A DNA stretch of 64,000 nucleotides from the NCBI GenBank assembly GCA_000701725.1, contig JNJQ01000001.1:186001-250000 (forward strand), in the 5' to 3' direction. Under the pieces are notes generated by a model, which worked only from the letters and a program-made list of their open reading frames with translations, did no database searches and was not told the DNA's origin. This DNA comes from Erysipelotrichaceae bacterium NK3D112 (GTDB lineage: Bacteria; Bacillota_I; Bacilli_A; Erysipelotrichales; Erysipelotrichaceae). Each line of letters opens with the position of its first letter. Position 1 is the stretch's first letter. Position numbers and translations under genes: made by a program. Below are positions 55,625-63,868 of this stretch, in pieces.

Positions 55625-58177
55625 ATGAACATTGAACAGATGACTGAAATTCTTCAGTCGGTAATCATGAATGCACTGACGAAAGCGCAGCAGAATTCCA
55701 ATGCCGAACTTTCGTGTGAACATATCCTGGCCGCCATGATCGAGGACGGCGGTCTGGAAGGGATCTTTGAAAGACTGTCAGTTGACAGGGATGAACTGCT
55801 TTCGTTTGTGAACGAATATCTCAAGCGTCTGCCATCTGTATCAGGCAGCAGCGAGCCGAGGCTTTCACGCCATGTGTCCGCCGCTTACACCAAAGCGCTG
55901 GATTACATGAAGAAACAGGGCGACTCCTATATGAGCACGGCTGCACTGCTGATCGGAATGCTGGAAACAGACGCGCCTGTGATCGCTGAAATGAAGAAGA
56001 GATTTTCTCTGAATGCGCAGAGTGTGCGCAAAGCGGAGGAAGAAAGGAGAGGCGGTATGACAATGGATGAAAAGAGCAATGAATCCCAGCTGGATGCACT
56101 CAGCAAATACGGCCATGATCTGGTCCAGGAAGTCCGTGACGGAAAGATTGACCCGGTCATCGGACGCGATGAGGAAATCCGCCGCGTCATTGAGATTCTC
56201 TCAAGAAAGACGAAGAACAATCCGGTATTGATCGGTGAGCCGGGCGTCGGTAAGACAGCCATCGTGGAAGGTCTTGCATGGCGCATCATGAACGGGGATG
56301 TGCCCCTTGGCTTAAAGGAAAAGAAACTGATCGAACTGGATATGGGTGCCCTGATTGCGGGTGCCAAATACAGAGGCGAGTTTGAGGAACGCTTAAAGGG
56401 CGTGCTCAAACAGGTCCAGAAGGCTGACGGCAATATCATCCTGTTCATCGATGAGATCCACAATCTTGTCGGTGCGGGCAAGACCGAAGGCTCCATGGAT
56501 GCCGCAAACCTGCTTAAGCCGATGCTGGCAAGAGGCGAACTCAAGTGCATCGGTGCGACAACCTTTGACGAATACAGAAAATATATTGAGAAAGACCGTG
56601 CCCTGGAAAGAAGATTCCAGAAGATCATGGTTTCCGAACCGAGTGTGGAGGATACCATCTCCATTCTCAGAGGCCTCAAGGACAGATTTGAATCCCACCA
56701 TGGCGTTCAGATCAAGGATGAGGCGATCATCGCAGCCGCGGTTCTTTCCAATCGTTACATCACCGACCGTTTCCTGCCTGACAAAGCAATCGACCTGATC
56801 GATGAGGCCTGCGCGGGCATCCGTGTGGAAATGGATTCCATGCCGGCCGAACTCGATGAGCTCTCCCGTAAGATCATGACCCTTCAGATTGAGGAGACAT
56901 CCCTGAAAGAGGAGAATGATCCAAAGGCGCTGGAAAGACTGGAAGAGATCAGAAAGGAACTCGCTTCCCTCAATGAGAAGAAAGAGATCCGCTTCTCCAA
57001 ATGGCAGGCCGAAAAGAAAGAGCTTGACGCTGTCAAGGATACCAAAGAACAGCTCGAAAGGGCGAAACTGGAACTGACCCAGGCGCAGAATGATGCGGAC
57101 TACGAACGTGCCGCAAAACTCAAATATGACACCATCCCGAGCCTTGAAAAGCGCATTGAAGCCGCTGACAAGGCAGAGGCGGACAGAATGATCCGCCAGG
57201 TTGTGGATGAGGATATGATCGCCAAGATCGTATCCAGATGGACACACATCGAAGTCGCAAAACTGATGAGCACCGAACGTCAGAAGATTCTCCATCTGCC
57301 CGAAGTGCTTGAACAGCGAGTCATGGGCCAGCCCCAGGCACTGCGTCTGGTATCCGATGCGATCATGCGTTCCAAGGCAGCGATCCAGGATGAAAACAGA
57401 CCGCTTGGCTCCTTCCTCTTCTTAGGTCCGACCGGTGTCGGTAAAACCGAAGTGGCCAAGGCGCTTGCGGCACAGCTGTTTGATGATGAATCCAAGATCG
57501 TGCGTATCGATATGTCCGAATACATGGAGAAGTTCTCCGTATCCAGACTGATCGGTGCTCCTCCGGGATATGTCGGCTATGATGAGGGCGGCCAGCTCAC
57601 TGAAGCAGTGCGCAGAAGCCCTTACAGCATCGTGCTTCTCGATGAAATTGAGAAGGCGCATCCGGATGTATTCAACATCCTTCTGCAGATTCTCGATGAC
57701 GGCAGAATCACCGATTCCAAAGGTGTGACAGTCGACTTCAAGAACACGATCATCATCATGACCAGCAACCTCGGTTCCCAGTATGCCTTTGAAACAGACG
57801 CAAAGGCCAGAGAGGACCATTATCTTGAAGAGGTGCACAAGTTCTTCAAGCCGGAACTGATCAACCGTATCGATGAGATCATCGTCTTCAACGCCCTGGA
57901 TGAAAGCGTGCTTGTGAAGATTGCCGAGAAGTTCTTAAGGCAGCTGGAAGAGCGCCTGAGGGCAAAGGACGTGACACTTGAAGTCAGTGAAAACGCGAAG
58001 AAGAGAATGATTGAATGCGGCGTCGATCCGCTCTATGGAGCGCGTCCGATGAAGCGTCACATCCAGCGTGAAGTGGAAACCCAGGTGGCAAGGGTGATTC
58101 TGGAGAATCCGGATATCGCCGGCAAGACAATCCTGGTTGACGCGGATGAGGATCATTATCTCGTCAGCGTGAAATGA
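55625..58177 (+). CDS. clpB: Disaggregase ClpB (Hsp104)
   Basis: An 850-residue AAA+ disaggregase that works with DnaK. An N domain covers residues 1-140; AAA1 has Walker [11 protein letters not shown] (about 205) and [16 protein letters not shown]; a long coiled-coil M domain lies at about 405-520 ([20 protein letters not shown] onwards), which separates ClpB from ClpC/ClpA; AAA2 has [12 protein letters not shown] (about 600) and [40 protein letters not shown] precedes ATG. It closes the HrcA operon, which places the disaggregase under CIRCE control. Confidence 0.96.
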   Translation: MNIEQMTEILQSVIMNALTKAQQNSNAELSCEHILAAMIEDGGLEGIFERLSVDRDELLSFVNEYLKRLPSVSGSSEPRLSRHVSAAYTKALDYMKKQGDSYMSTAALLIGMLETDAPVIAEMKKRFSLNAQSVRKAEEERRGGMTMDEKSNESQLDALSKYGHDLVQEVRDGKIDPVIGRDEEIRRVIEILSRKTKNNPVLIGEPGVGKTAIVEGLAWRIMNGDVPLGLKEKKLIELDMGALIAGAKYRGEFEERLKGVLKQVQKADGNIILFIDEIHNLVGAGKTEGSMDAANLLKPMLARGELKCIGATTFDEYRKYIEKDRALERRFQKIMVSEPSVEDTISILRGLKDRFESHHGVQIKDEAIIAAAVLSNRYITDRFLPDKAIDLIDEACAGIRVEMDSMPAELDELSRKIMTLQIEETSLKEENDPKALERLEEIRKELASLNEKKEIRFSKWQAEKKELDAVKDTKEQLERAKLELTQAQNDADYERAAKLKYDTIPSLEKRIEAADKAEADRMIRQVVDEDMIAKIVSRWTHIEVAKLMSTERQKILHLPEVLEQRVMGQPQALRLVSDAIMRSKAAIQDENRPLGSFLFLGPTGVGKTEVAKALAAQLFDDESKIVRIDMSEYMEKFSVSRLIGAPPGYVGYDEGGQLTEAVRRSPYSIVLLDEIEKAHPDVFNILLQILDDGRITDSKGVTVDFKNTIIIMTSNLGSQYAFETDAKAREDHYLEEVHKFFKPELINRIDEIIVFNALDESVLVKIAEKFLRQLEERLRAKDVTLEVSENAKKRMIECGVDPLYGARPMKRHIQREVETQVARVILENPDIAGKTILVDADEDHYLVSVK

Positions 58178-58183
58178 TTCGCG

Positions 58184-58219
58184 AGGAGTGCGCATCCCAA
58201 ATGGATGTGCCTCCTTTTT
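58184..58219 (+). terminator. Terminator of the heat-shock operon
   Basis: AGGAG-T-GCGCATCC pairs with GGATGTGC-C-TCCT, then a T5 tract. Confidence 0.88.
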
Positions 58220-58228
58220 GTTTGCGTG

Positions 58229-58234
58229 TATAAT
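58229..58234 (+). promoter_or_regulatory. -10 box before the nucleoid-associated protein gene
   Basis: TATAAT directly after the clpB terminator; transcript start near 58241, about 24 bases before the ATG at 58265. Confidence 0.6.
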
Positions 58235-58264
58235 GGACGCGTGTGAAATTAAAGGAGAACAGCC

Positions 58265-59299
58265 ATGAGTGAAATGGAAGATATCATGGAAATCAAAAGT
58301 CATGGCCTTGAGATACAGTCGGCGATTCTTCATGTGATCGATGGCAGACGCCATCAGATCTGTCTGTCTGAAAGAACGCTCGATCTCGAGGATCCGATGA
58401 TTGAAAAATATGTCAGCCGCTATGTGACACGATGCGAAAACGACATGCGGGCACGCAAGGGTGAATTCCTTGAAGGCAGTGAATTTGAAAAACTGCTTGA
58501 GGAATACTTTGCGCACGAAAAGAATCTCGCGCAGTTTTCGGCTGAAGCCCTCTCGGAAATCATTTCTTATTTCGAGGACGAGGAGCCCCGTTCCTTTGAA
58601 ATCCTGGTCGTGGATTTCAGGGATGATGATGTGCCTTATATCGCGGTGGTATTCCTTGAGGAACAGGAAACGATGACTTATCTTTCCGATGTCAGGGAGG
58701 GAAGGGTGTTCAACACGATCAGTTTCAATCATTCCTCACTGCCTTCCTTTACCAAACCGTTAAGCGCATTTGCGTTAATCAATCTGCTCAATCATGAGAT
58801 TTCAATGGTGGATGAAGGAAAATGGAAGGATGACCGGCGCCTGATCAGCGATACGCTTCTCAGATCAAAAGAAGGCATTTCGCATAAGGAAGTGATCAAT
58901 ACCGTCAAAGAGATCGCCATTGAAGTGGCAGAGGAATTCGATGAGAATCCGGCCGTGATCTTAAGCAAAGTCAAAAACCACATCAGTGAAAGCGTGAATG
59001 AGGGAATGACCTTCAAACCGCAGACACTGGTTTCGGAAGTCTTTGAGGATGAGCCGGAAATGGCTGAAGTCTTTATCAGAAAAGCACAGCAGAAGGAGCT
59101 GCCCCAGGAAGTGGAGCTGCCCAAACGTTCCGTGACCGCATCCATGAAAAAGCAGAAGATCGTGACTGATACCGGTATTGAGATCTCATTCCCCGGCAGC
59201 CTTGCGGAAGACCGTGAAAAGATCGCATTCCTGTCTCATGATGACGGCACGATCACGATTGAAATCCGCGGTGTGCACAGCTTTGACACAAAGAACTGA
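58265..59299 (+). CDS. Nucleoid-associated protein, NA37/YejK-like
   Basis: A 344-residue soluble protein that fits the NA37 (YejK/NdpA-like) family of nucleoid-associated proteins: IQSAILHVIDGRRHQICLSERTLDLEDPMIEKYVSRYVTR at the N-terminus and FEILVVDFRDDDVPYIAVVFLEEQETMTY in the middle, with LPSFTKPLSAFALINL-like central region and an Asp/Glu-rich composition. The biochemical role is poorly defined even in E. coli. AAAGGAG precedes ATG. It is a single-gene unit with its own promoter. Confidence 0.72.
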   Translation: MSEMEDIMEIKSHGLEIQSAILHVIDGRRHQICLSERTLDLEDPMIEKYVSRYVTRCENDMRARKGEFLEGSEFEKLLEEYFAHEKNLAQFSAEALSEIISYFEDEEPRSFEILVVDFRDDDVPYIAVVFLEEQETMTYLSDVREGRVFNTISFNHSSLPSFTKPLSAFALINLLNHEISMVDEGKWKDDRRLISDTLLRSKEGISHKEVINTVKEIAIEVAEEFDENPAVILSKVKNHISESVNEGMTFKPQTLVSEVFEDEPEMAEVFIRKAQQKELPQEVELPKRSVTASMKKQKIVTDTGIEISFPGSLAEDREKIAFLSHDDGTITIEIRGVHSFDTKN

Positions 59300-59329
59300 G
59301 GAAGAACTATGCATGGTGGGACATCATTG

Positions 59330-59354
59330 TTTGATCGACAAATATGTGATCAAA
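59330..59354. promoter_or_regulatory. Inverted repeat upstream of the lipoprotein gene
   Basis: TTTGATC-N11-GATCAAA, perfect 7-bp arms, between the nucleoid-protein gene and the lipoprotein promoter element. No T tract follows, so an operator is as likely as a weak terminator. Confidence 0.4.
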
Positions 59355-59366
59355 ATCCGGGACTGA

Positions 59367-59386
59367 TATGATTTCTGTAAGAACAG
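59367..59386 (+). promoter_or_regulatory. Element shared with the ECF sigma operon
   Basis: TATGATTTCTGTAAGAACAGG-type block; it differs from the block at 1883-1903 at only two positions out of about 20. TGTAAG lies 53 bases before the ATG here and 50 bases before the ATG there. This suggests that both genes are read by the same sigma factor or bound by the same regulator. Confidence 0.5.
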
Positions 59387-59428
59387 GCACCTCATTGTAC
59401 ACATTGTGATTGAAATGAGGGAGCGTTT

Positions 59429-60085
59429 ATGAAAAGACAACTGACAGCCTGTATCTGTGCCGCATTCCTGTTATGCGGATGCGCATCCGCAAAGACCATT
59501 GAATCAGAAGGGGAAACCGGTAAGACAGTTCTGAAACTTGGCCATTGGCTGAATGAATCTGACGTGAGTGAACCGGTTCATGAAAGTGTTGATCTTGAGG
59601 CAGACGATCTCAAAGAAACAGAACGGCAGCCGTATGTGCAAGGGATTGTTCCCGAAGAAGTGACTGAAAAAATCCGGATGGATTTTCCGAACATTGACTT
59701 TAACAGCTGGAGTGTCATGATTCATTTCTATAATGACGAACAGACAGCCGGACAGATCAGTCTTCGCTATGAAATCGGCAATGAGATTTCCACTAACAAG
59801 GCGATCACCTGCGGCATTGAAAACGGAAAGATCACTGATCTATGGTATGCCAATATGGACGGCAGCGCTGATGAAGCGGATCTTCTTGCAAGACTCAGCA
59901 GATTCAAAGCCTCAACCAAGCAGGAAACCTATGAGCTCAAAGAAGGGGAGAAGCTGCTGGAAGAAACAACTTCATATACATACCGCTATGATACGTCTCA
60001 ACTGATCTATACGTACAATATCTTTGTCTTAGAGCCTGAAGGTGTCATCAACAACGACATCGGCTGTGAATATGAGATTGAGTAA
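59429..60085 (+). CDS. Lipoprotein of unknown function
   Basis: A 218-residue secreted lipoprotein: signal peptide at residues 1-17 and lipobox LLCGC with the Cys at about 18. The mature part is acidic and shows an alternation of short beta-type segments (SWSVMIHFYNDEQTAGQISLRYEI, YTYRYDTSQLIYTYNIFVLEPEG), with no known motif. GAGGGAG precedes ATG. Its upstream region shares an element with the ECF sigma operon, so it may belong to that regulon. A terminator follows the stop. Confidence 0.75.
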   Translation: MKRQLTACICAAFLLCGCASAKTIESEGETGKTVLKLGHWLNESDVSEPVHESVDLEADDLKETERQPYVQGIVPEEVTEKIRMDFPNIDFNSWSVMIHFYNDEQTAGQISLRYEIGNEISTNKAITCGIENGKITDLWYANMDGSADEADLLARLSRFKASTKQETYELKEGEKLLEETTSYTYRYDTSQLIYTYNIFVLEPEGVINNDIGCEYEIE

Positions 60086-60108
60086 GGAAGCTGAAAAAGC
60101 TTCCTTTT
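60086..60108 (+). terminator. Terminator after the lipoprotein gene
   Basis: GGAAGCT / AGCTTCC stem with a short A-rich loop and a T4 tract. Confidence 0.85.
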
Positions 60109-60114
60109 ACAATG

Positions 60115-60137
60115 AAAAAACCGCATCGTCTGCGGTT
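60115..60137 (-). terminator. Terminator after the minus-strand hypothetical gene
   Basis: AACCGCA / TGCGGTT stem followed, on the minus strand, by a T6 tract. Its arm overlaps the stop codon. Confidence 0.85.
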
Positions 60138-60508
60138 CATTTATTATCCAGAAGATCATTGAGGTCGGGGAATTCAAAGAGATTTCCCTCAACCAGTGCA
60201 TCGAGCTGATCCTCAATGCTGAGCTCTTCCGTGCGTTCATTGGAAGGACGGGTGGAGAAGGGCTCATCATCGAAGCCGACAATCGGAATTTTCGTTGTAT
60301 CCTCGCGCTGCACCTGCTGGATGGAGCGGATGCGGCTGATATCGATATCCGAATAAAGCAGTCCGTTGATCAGTCTGAGCTTCATGTGTTCGGAAGGGTA
60401 ATCCTTAAAATCAGACGGATTGGCAATATAGCCGGCATCGGTTGTGCCGTCATCCATTCTGACTGATATGAATTTTGTGAGATAAGGCAGAAAATCGTCC
60501 GGTTTCAT
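60137..60508 (-). CDS. Hypothetical acidic protein
   Basis: A 123-residue soluble protein with no motif I recognise. The first 70 residues look like a small beta-rich fold (FISVRMDDGTTDAGYIANPSDFKDYP), perhaps Sm- or WYL-like in feel but not assignable; the last 45 are acidic and probably disordered (ELSIEDQLDALVEGNLFEFPDLNDLLDNK). GGAGGG lies close before the ATG and the reading frame has its own terminator, so it is a real gene. Confidence 0.7.
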   Translation of the reverse strand: MKPDDFLPYLTKFISVRMDDGTTDAGYIANPSDFKDYPSEHMKLRLINGLLYSDIDISRIRSIQQVQREDTTKIPIVGFDDEPFSTRPSNERTEELSIEDQLDALVEGNLFEFPDLNDLLDNK

Positions 60509-60549
60509 ATACCCTCCAACATCTACTATTTTACCGCCAAAAGCGGTGT

Positions 60550-61395
60550 TTATCCATGATTTTGCAAAATGTGAGCATCAATCCATTTCGCACAGCCATC
60601 ATCAGCACAATGTTCCTCTGTGACATAGGCAGCGGCTTCTTTCAAAGAAGGCATCGCATTCTTCATGGCAACCGGACAGCCGGCCGCTTCCAGCATGGAC
60701 AGATCGTTTTCACCGTCTCCGAATGCCGCGCATTCTTCCTTCGCGATGTTTTCAATTTCCATGATTTTCAAAAGCGCAGCACCCTTGGAAACACCATGCG
60801 GCATGATCTCAAGCCAGTTGGATGAAACAAACAATACGGAATACTTTGCATGGTCAAGGCTCTGCGAAAGCTTTTGCAATGCGGCGTTTGTGCCGGAAAA
60901 GCAGATCTTGTCAATCTGATAGGAGGTCAGCTTTTCATAGTCCGAATGCATGTCATCAGACCAGAGCTTTCTGCCAAGCATCTTTCTCGCCAGGTTTTTC
61001 AGCTTTTGCACGGAAGAGACATACAGATGATGCTTTTTGGATGTGAAATGATGAAAATCATCATCGTATGAAACGGACATCATCACATTGAAGCGTTCGC
61101 AGCACCGGGTGATTTCCCTGATCTCTTCAGGCAGAAGCTTCCGCTTATCTTCGATGATCTCTCCGTTATTTTTCGCACTCTGCATGCCGTTGTTCAGCAC
61201 GGCATAATCATAAAGATCAGAGGACAGCGCCCTCTGTATGGAATAAAGCGGCCTGCCCGTGCAGATCACGACCAGAATCCCGCGTTCTTTCAGCTGTTTC
61301 AGCACACTTGCGCCATACTCGGAGATTCTTCCGTGCTTTGAGAAGAGTGTCCCGTCGCAATCCATGGCAACCATGCGTATGATGTTATTTGTCAT
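60550..61395 (-). CDS. HAD-superfamily (Cof-type) phosphatase
   Basis: A 281-residue HAD hydrolase of the Cof/YidA type. Motif I is VAMDCDGTLFS (Asp nucleophile; the second residue is C where L or V is common), motif II ICTGRPLYS, motif III Lys in GVSKGAALL and motif IV FGDGENDLSMLEAAG. The cap is of type C2. Substrates are usually sugar phosphates, nucleotides or vitamin-related phosphates. The start is taken as ATG 61395 (MTNNIIRMVAMD); no ribosome site is present, and a minus-strand TTGTTT-N17-TAAAAT ends 7 bases before this ATG, so a leaderless message is possible. ATG 61431 is the alternative. Confidence 0.88.
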   Translation of the reverse strand: MTNNIIRMVAMDCDGTLFSKHGRISEYGASVLKQLKERGILVVICTGRPLYSIQRALSSDLYDYAVLNNGMQSAKNNGEIIEDKRKLLPEEIREITRCCERFNVMMSVSYDDDFHHFTSKKHHLYVSSVQKLKNLARKMLGRKLWSDDMHSDYEKLTSYQIDKICFSGTNAALQKLSQSLDHAKYSVLFVSSNWLEIMPHGVSKGAALLKIMEIENIAKEECAAFGDGENDLSMLEAAGCPVAMKNAMPSLKEAAAYVTEEHCADDGCAKWIDAHILQNHG

Positions 61396-61439
61396 GCTTA
61401 ATATTTTATTGTCTTGCGGCAATAAAAACAATCATGCCG

Positions 61440-61448
61440 TGCTATAAT
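61440..61448 (+). promoter_or_regulatory. Extended -10 promoter element of the membrane protein gene
   Basis: TGCTATAAT; transcript start near 61455, about 33 bases before the ATG. A small CTGTC-TTTT-GACAG hairpin (61460-61473) lies directly before the GGAGG ribosome site and could reduce its access. Confidence 0.65.
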
Positions 61449-61487
61449 ATCTTTCGTTAACTGTCTTTTGACAGGAGGAATCAAATT

Positions 61488-61997
61488 ATGAATATTTATC
61501 TGAATATTATTATTTCCGTCACATTCACCGTCTTCGGCATTGTCATGCTGATCAGATGGGCAAGAATCCACAAGTACATCATGATCCAGGACCAGCAGTG
61601 GGGCTATCTGAGAATCATGGTTCTGATTCTCGGTCTGCTTTCCATGATCTCCCTGTTTGCGGGCGGAACCGTCAACACAACATGGGATTATGTCAGAATC
61701 GCTGCCACACTTCTTGCGGTCACCGCATTCATGGCTGTTCATGACGGCGTCGGTGAGGACGGCATGGTTTCCGCCGGAAAGTTCTATCCGTGGAATGAAG
61801 TCAGAGCTTATGACTACCGTGAAAACAAGAATCACGTGGCTGTTTACTTCATGGTTGAATCCCGGAATGAGAAGAAGCCGGATGATTATACAACCAAGGA
61901 ACTCGATTTCTCCAACCAGGACAAGGAAGTTCTGCTCAAATTCCTGAAGCTCAACCTCGGCCGCAAATATACAAGAATGAAGAGAAAGACATCATAA
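61488..61997 (+). CDS. Membrane protein of unknown function
   Basis: A 169-residue protein with three predicted membrane helices in the first 90 residues (about 5-24, 40-62, 68-88) and a soluble C-terminal part of 80 residues (FYPWNEVRAYDYRENKNHVAVYFMV... KRKTS), which has the look of a small PH-like bacterial domain. I do not recognise a named family. AGGAGG lies 8 bases before ATG. A terminator follows. Confidence 0.75.
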   Translation: MNIYLNIIISVTFTVFGIVMLIRWARIHKYIMIQDQQWGYLRIMVLILGLLSMISLFAGGTVNTTWDYVRIAATLLAVTAFMAVHDGVGEDGMVSAGKFYPWNEVRAYDYRENKNHVAVYFMVESRNEKKPDDYTTKELDFSNQDKEVLLKFLKLNLGRKYTRMKRKTS

Positions 61998-61998
61998 G

Positions 61999-62021
61999 GG
62001 ATGGAGGGTTCCATCCTTTTT
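61999..62021 (+). terminator. Terminator after the membrane protein gene
   Basis: GGATGGA-GGGT-TCCATCC stem with T5. Confidence 0.9.
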
Positions 62022-62040
62022 GCATTGAAAGGTAAAAAAT

Positions 62041-62373
62041 ATGATCAAAGAAGAGACAATTGAAAGAATCCGCCAGTTCACAATTGACAGGAACTGGCAA
62101 CAGTACCATACACCGGTCAATCTTGCCAAATCCATTTCCATCGAGGCATCCGAACTGCTGGAATGTTTCCAATGGAGCGATACGGATTATGACCTGAACC
62201 ATGTCTGTGAGGAGCTTGCGGATGTGATGAACTACTGCATTCAGATGGCGGATGTATTAGGTGTGGATCTGGATGAAATCATCAATGCCAAATGCATACA
62301 GAATGAAAAGAAGTATCCAGTTGAAAAGGCAAAAGGGAAAAGCGACAAATATACCGCCTACACAGAAGAGTGA
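62041..62373 (+). CDS. MazG-like nucleotide pyrophosphohydrolase
   Basis: A 110-residue all-alpha NTP-pyrophosphatase related to MazG and RS21-C6. The metal-binding acidic residues are visible: SIEASELLECFQW (ExxE, about residues 34-37) and CEELADVMNYCIQMADVLGVD (EExxD, about 60-64). Such enzymes clear non-canonical or excess dNTPs. It is one domain only, not the two-domain MazG. Confidence 0.88.
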   Translation: MIKEETIERIRQFTIDRNWQQYHTPVNLAKSISIEASELLECFQWSDTDYDLNHVCEELADVMNYCIQMADVLGVDLDEIINAKCIQNEKKYPVEKAKGKSDKYTAYTEE

Positions 62374-62410
62374 ATATCGATGAATTGACCGGGAAACCGG
62401 TTTTTTCATA

Positions 62411-62439
62411 TTGACGCAATCTGAATCCGGTCATATGAT
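62411..62439 (+). promoter_or_regulatory. Promoter of the nrtR-pncA-pncB operon
   Basis: TTGACG (62411-62416), 17 bases, TATGAT (62434-62439). Transcript start would be near 62446, inside the palindrome that follows. Confidence 0.8.
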
Positions 62440-62441
62440 TT

Positions 62442-62462
62442 ATATAGTCAATTTGACTATAT
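62442..62462 (+). promoter_or_regulatory. 21-bp NrtR operator
   Basis: Perfect palindrome with arms ATATAGTCAA and TTGACTATAT around a single T. Known NrtR operators are 21-bp palindromes next to NAD genes. Its place on the transcript start implies repression of the operon by its own first gene. Confidence 0.85.
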
Positions 62463-62473
62463 GGAGAGTGCCT

Positions 62474-63337
62474 ATGAATAATTTGAATGCCAGGGGACAG
62501 ACGCTGGAAGAGTTCCTGGCAGAATATGATGAAACAAAATACAGAAGACCGAGCAACACGGTCGATATGATTCTGATGACGGTTTCGCAGGCCAAGCTGA
62601 AACTGCTGCTGATCAGACGCAAGGATCATCCGTTCATCAATGACTGGGCATTGCCGGGAGGCTTCATCAATTTCGATGAGGATATGGAAAACGCGGTGAA
62701 GCGGGAACTGGCTGAAGAGACCAACATCACCAAGGACACCTATTTCCGCCAGCTTTACACCTTCGGCAGAACCAACCGCGATCCCAGAACCCGCATCATC
62801 ACAACCGCCTATCTCTCAATGACGCCGGAAGAGAATATCCGTCATACCAGAGCCGGCGATGATGCCGCGGATGCGGGATGGTTCACCATTTCCAAAAACA
62901 TCATTTCCACCGACGCAAAGGGCAGAGTGTCCCAGGTTGTGCTGGAGTGCGAGGAAAACGGTGTGCGGATTGTCTATGACGTGTATGACCGCGTCAATCA
63001 CAATTACATCCATACCGATTCAGCATTGAATGAGAAGGAATCCAATGCGAAGCTGGCAGCCGATCATATCAAGGCCGTCAACATGGCAATGGACCAGGTT
63101 CAGCACAGAGCCGCCTCCACCGGAATCCTCTTCAATCTTCTGCCTGATGAATTCACATTGCGTGAAGTGCAGAATGTCTATGAGGCGGTGATCGGCAGAA
63201 AGACAGACACCGGCAACTTCCGCCGCGATATCAGGAAAATGCTGAATGAGACCGGTGAGAAAAAGAAAGTCGGCGGCAAATATGCCGCATTGTACAGATT
63301 CAACCCGCTGTACAGCTATATGGAGGAAAACCTGTGA
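62474..63337 (+). CDS. nrtR: NrtR-type NAD metabolism regulator (Nudix plus winged helix)
   Basis: A 287-residue protein with a Nudix domain (about residues 30-165) fused to a winged helix (about 205-285, FTLREVQNVYEAVIGRKTDTGNFRRDIRKML). NrtR proteins bind ADP-ribose with the Nudix part and leave DNA when NAD is high or turnover products appear, according to species. The Nudix box region here is GGFINFDEDMENAVKRELAEETNI; it keeps REx2EE-type residues, so residual catalysis cannot be ruled out. Start ATG 62474 follows GGAG; the TTG at 62411 is the -35 box. It leads the operon with pncA and pncB. Confidence 0.9.
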   Translation: MNNLNARGQTLEEFLAEYDETKYRRPSNTVDMILMTVSQAKLKLLLIRRKDHPFINDWALPGGFINFDEDMENAVKRELAEETNITKDTYFRQLYTFGRTNRDPRTRIITTAYLSMTPEENIRHTRAGDDAADAGWFTISKNIISTDAKGRVSQVVLECEENGVRIVYDVYDRVNHNYIHTDSALNEKESNAKLAADHIKAVNMAMDQVQHRAASTGILFNLLPDEFTLREVQNVYEAVIGRKTDTGNFRRDIRKMLNETGEKKKVGGKYAALYRFNPLYSYMEENL

Positions 63338-63852
63338 AAAACGTATTGATTGTCGTCGATATGCAAAATGACTTTATCGACATGGCACTCGGCACAGCCG
63401 AAGCTGTGCAGACTGTGCAGCCGGTCATTGATCTGATCAATGATCCTTCCTTTGACACCGTGATCGCCACCATGGATACCCATGGAGAGGATTACATGGA
63501 CACCTATGAAGGAAAACATCTGCCGGTAATCCATTGTGTCAAAGACACAAAAGGATGGCAGATCAATGAAAAGATCCTTGATGTATTGAAAAACAGAAGT
63601 GCAACGATCATTGAAAAGCCGACCTTCGGCAGTGAGACACTGATCGAACTGCTGAAAGAGGAAAAGCCGGAATCACTGACATTCTGCGGCTTATGCACCG
63701 ATATCTGCGTTATTTCCAACGCATTGATGGCAAGAGCGGCCCTCAACGGCACATCGATGTGCGTCGTGAAAAATGCCTGTGCGGGAGTCACACCCGCCAA
63801 ACACGAAGCAGCCCTGGAAGTCATGGCTTCCTGTCAGATTGAGATCAAATAA
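63334..63852 (+). CDS. pncA: Nicotinamidase-type cysteine hydrolase
   Basis: A 172-residue isochorismatase-fold hydrolase. Catalytic triad: Asp 9 in VDMQNDF, Lys in IIEKPTFGS (about 94) and Cys in CGLCTDICVISNALMAR (about 123). A metal-site region TMDTHGEDY is present. Its place between nrtR and pncB makes nicotinamide deamidation to nicotinate the likely activity. The start is GTG 63334, with GGAGG 7 bases upstream, overlapping the nrtR stop. Confidence 0.88.
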   Translation: MKNVLIVVDMQNDFIDMALGTAEAVQTVQPVIDLINDPSFDTVIATMDTHGEDYMDTYEGKHLPVIHCVKDTKGWQINEKILDVLKNRSATIIEKPTFGSETLIELLKEEKPESLTFCGLCTDICVISNALMARAALNGTSMCVVKNACAGVTPAKHEAALEVMASCQIEIK

Positions 63853-63868
63853 GAGGAGAAAGAAGATC

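Noticed and set aside
56393-57295. 300-codon open frame on the minus strand
   Set aside because: It is antisense to the middle of clpB, with no ribosome site or promoter and no recognisable domain.
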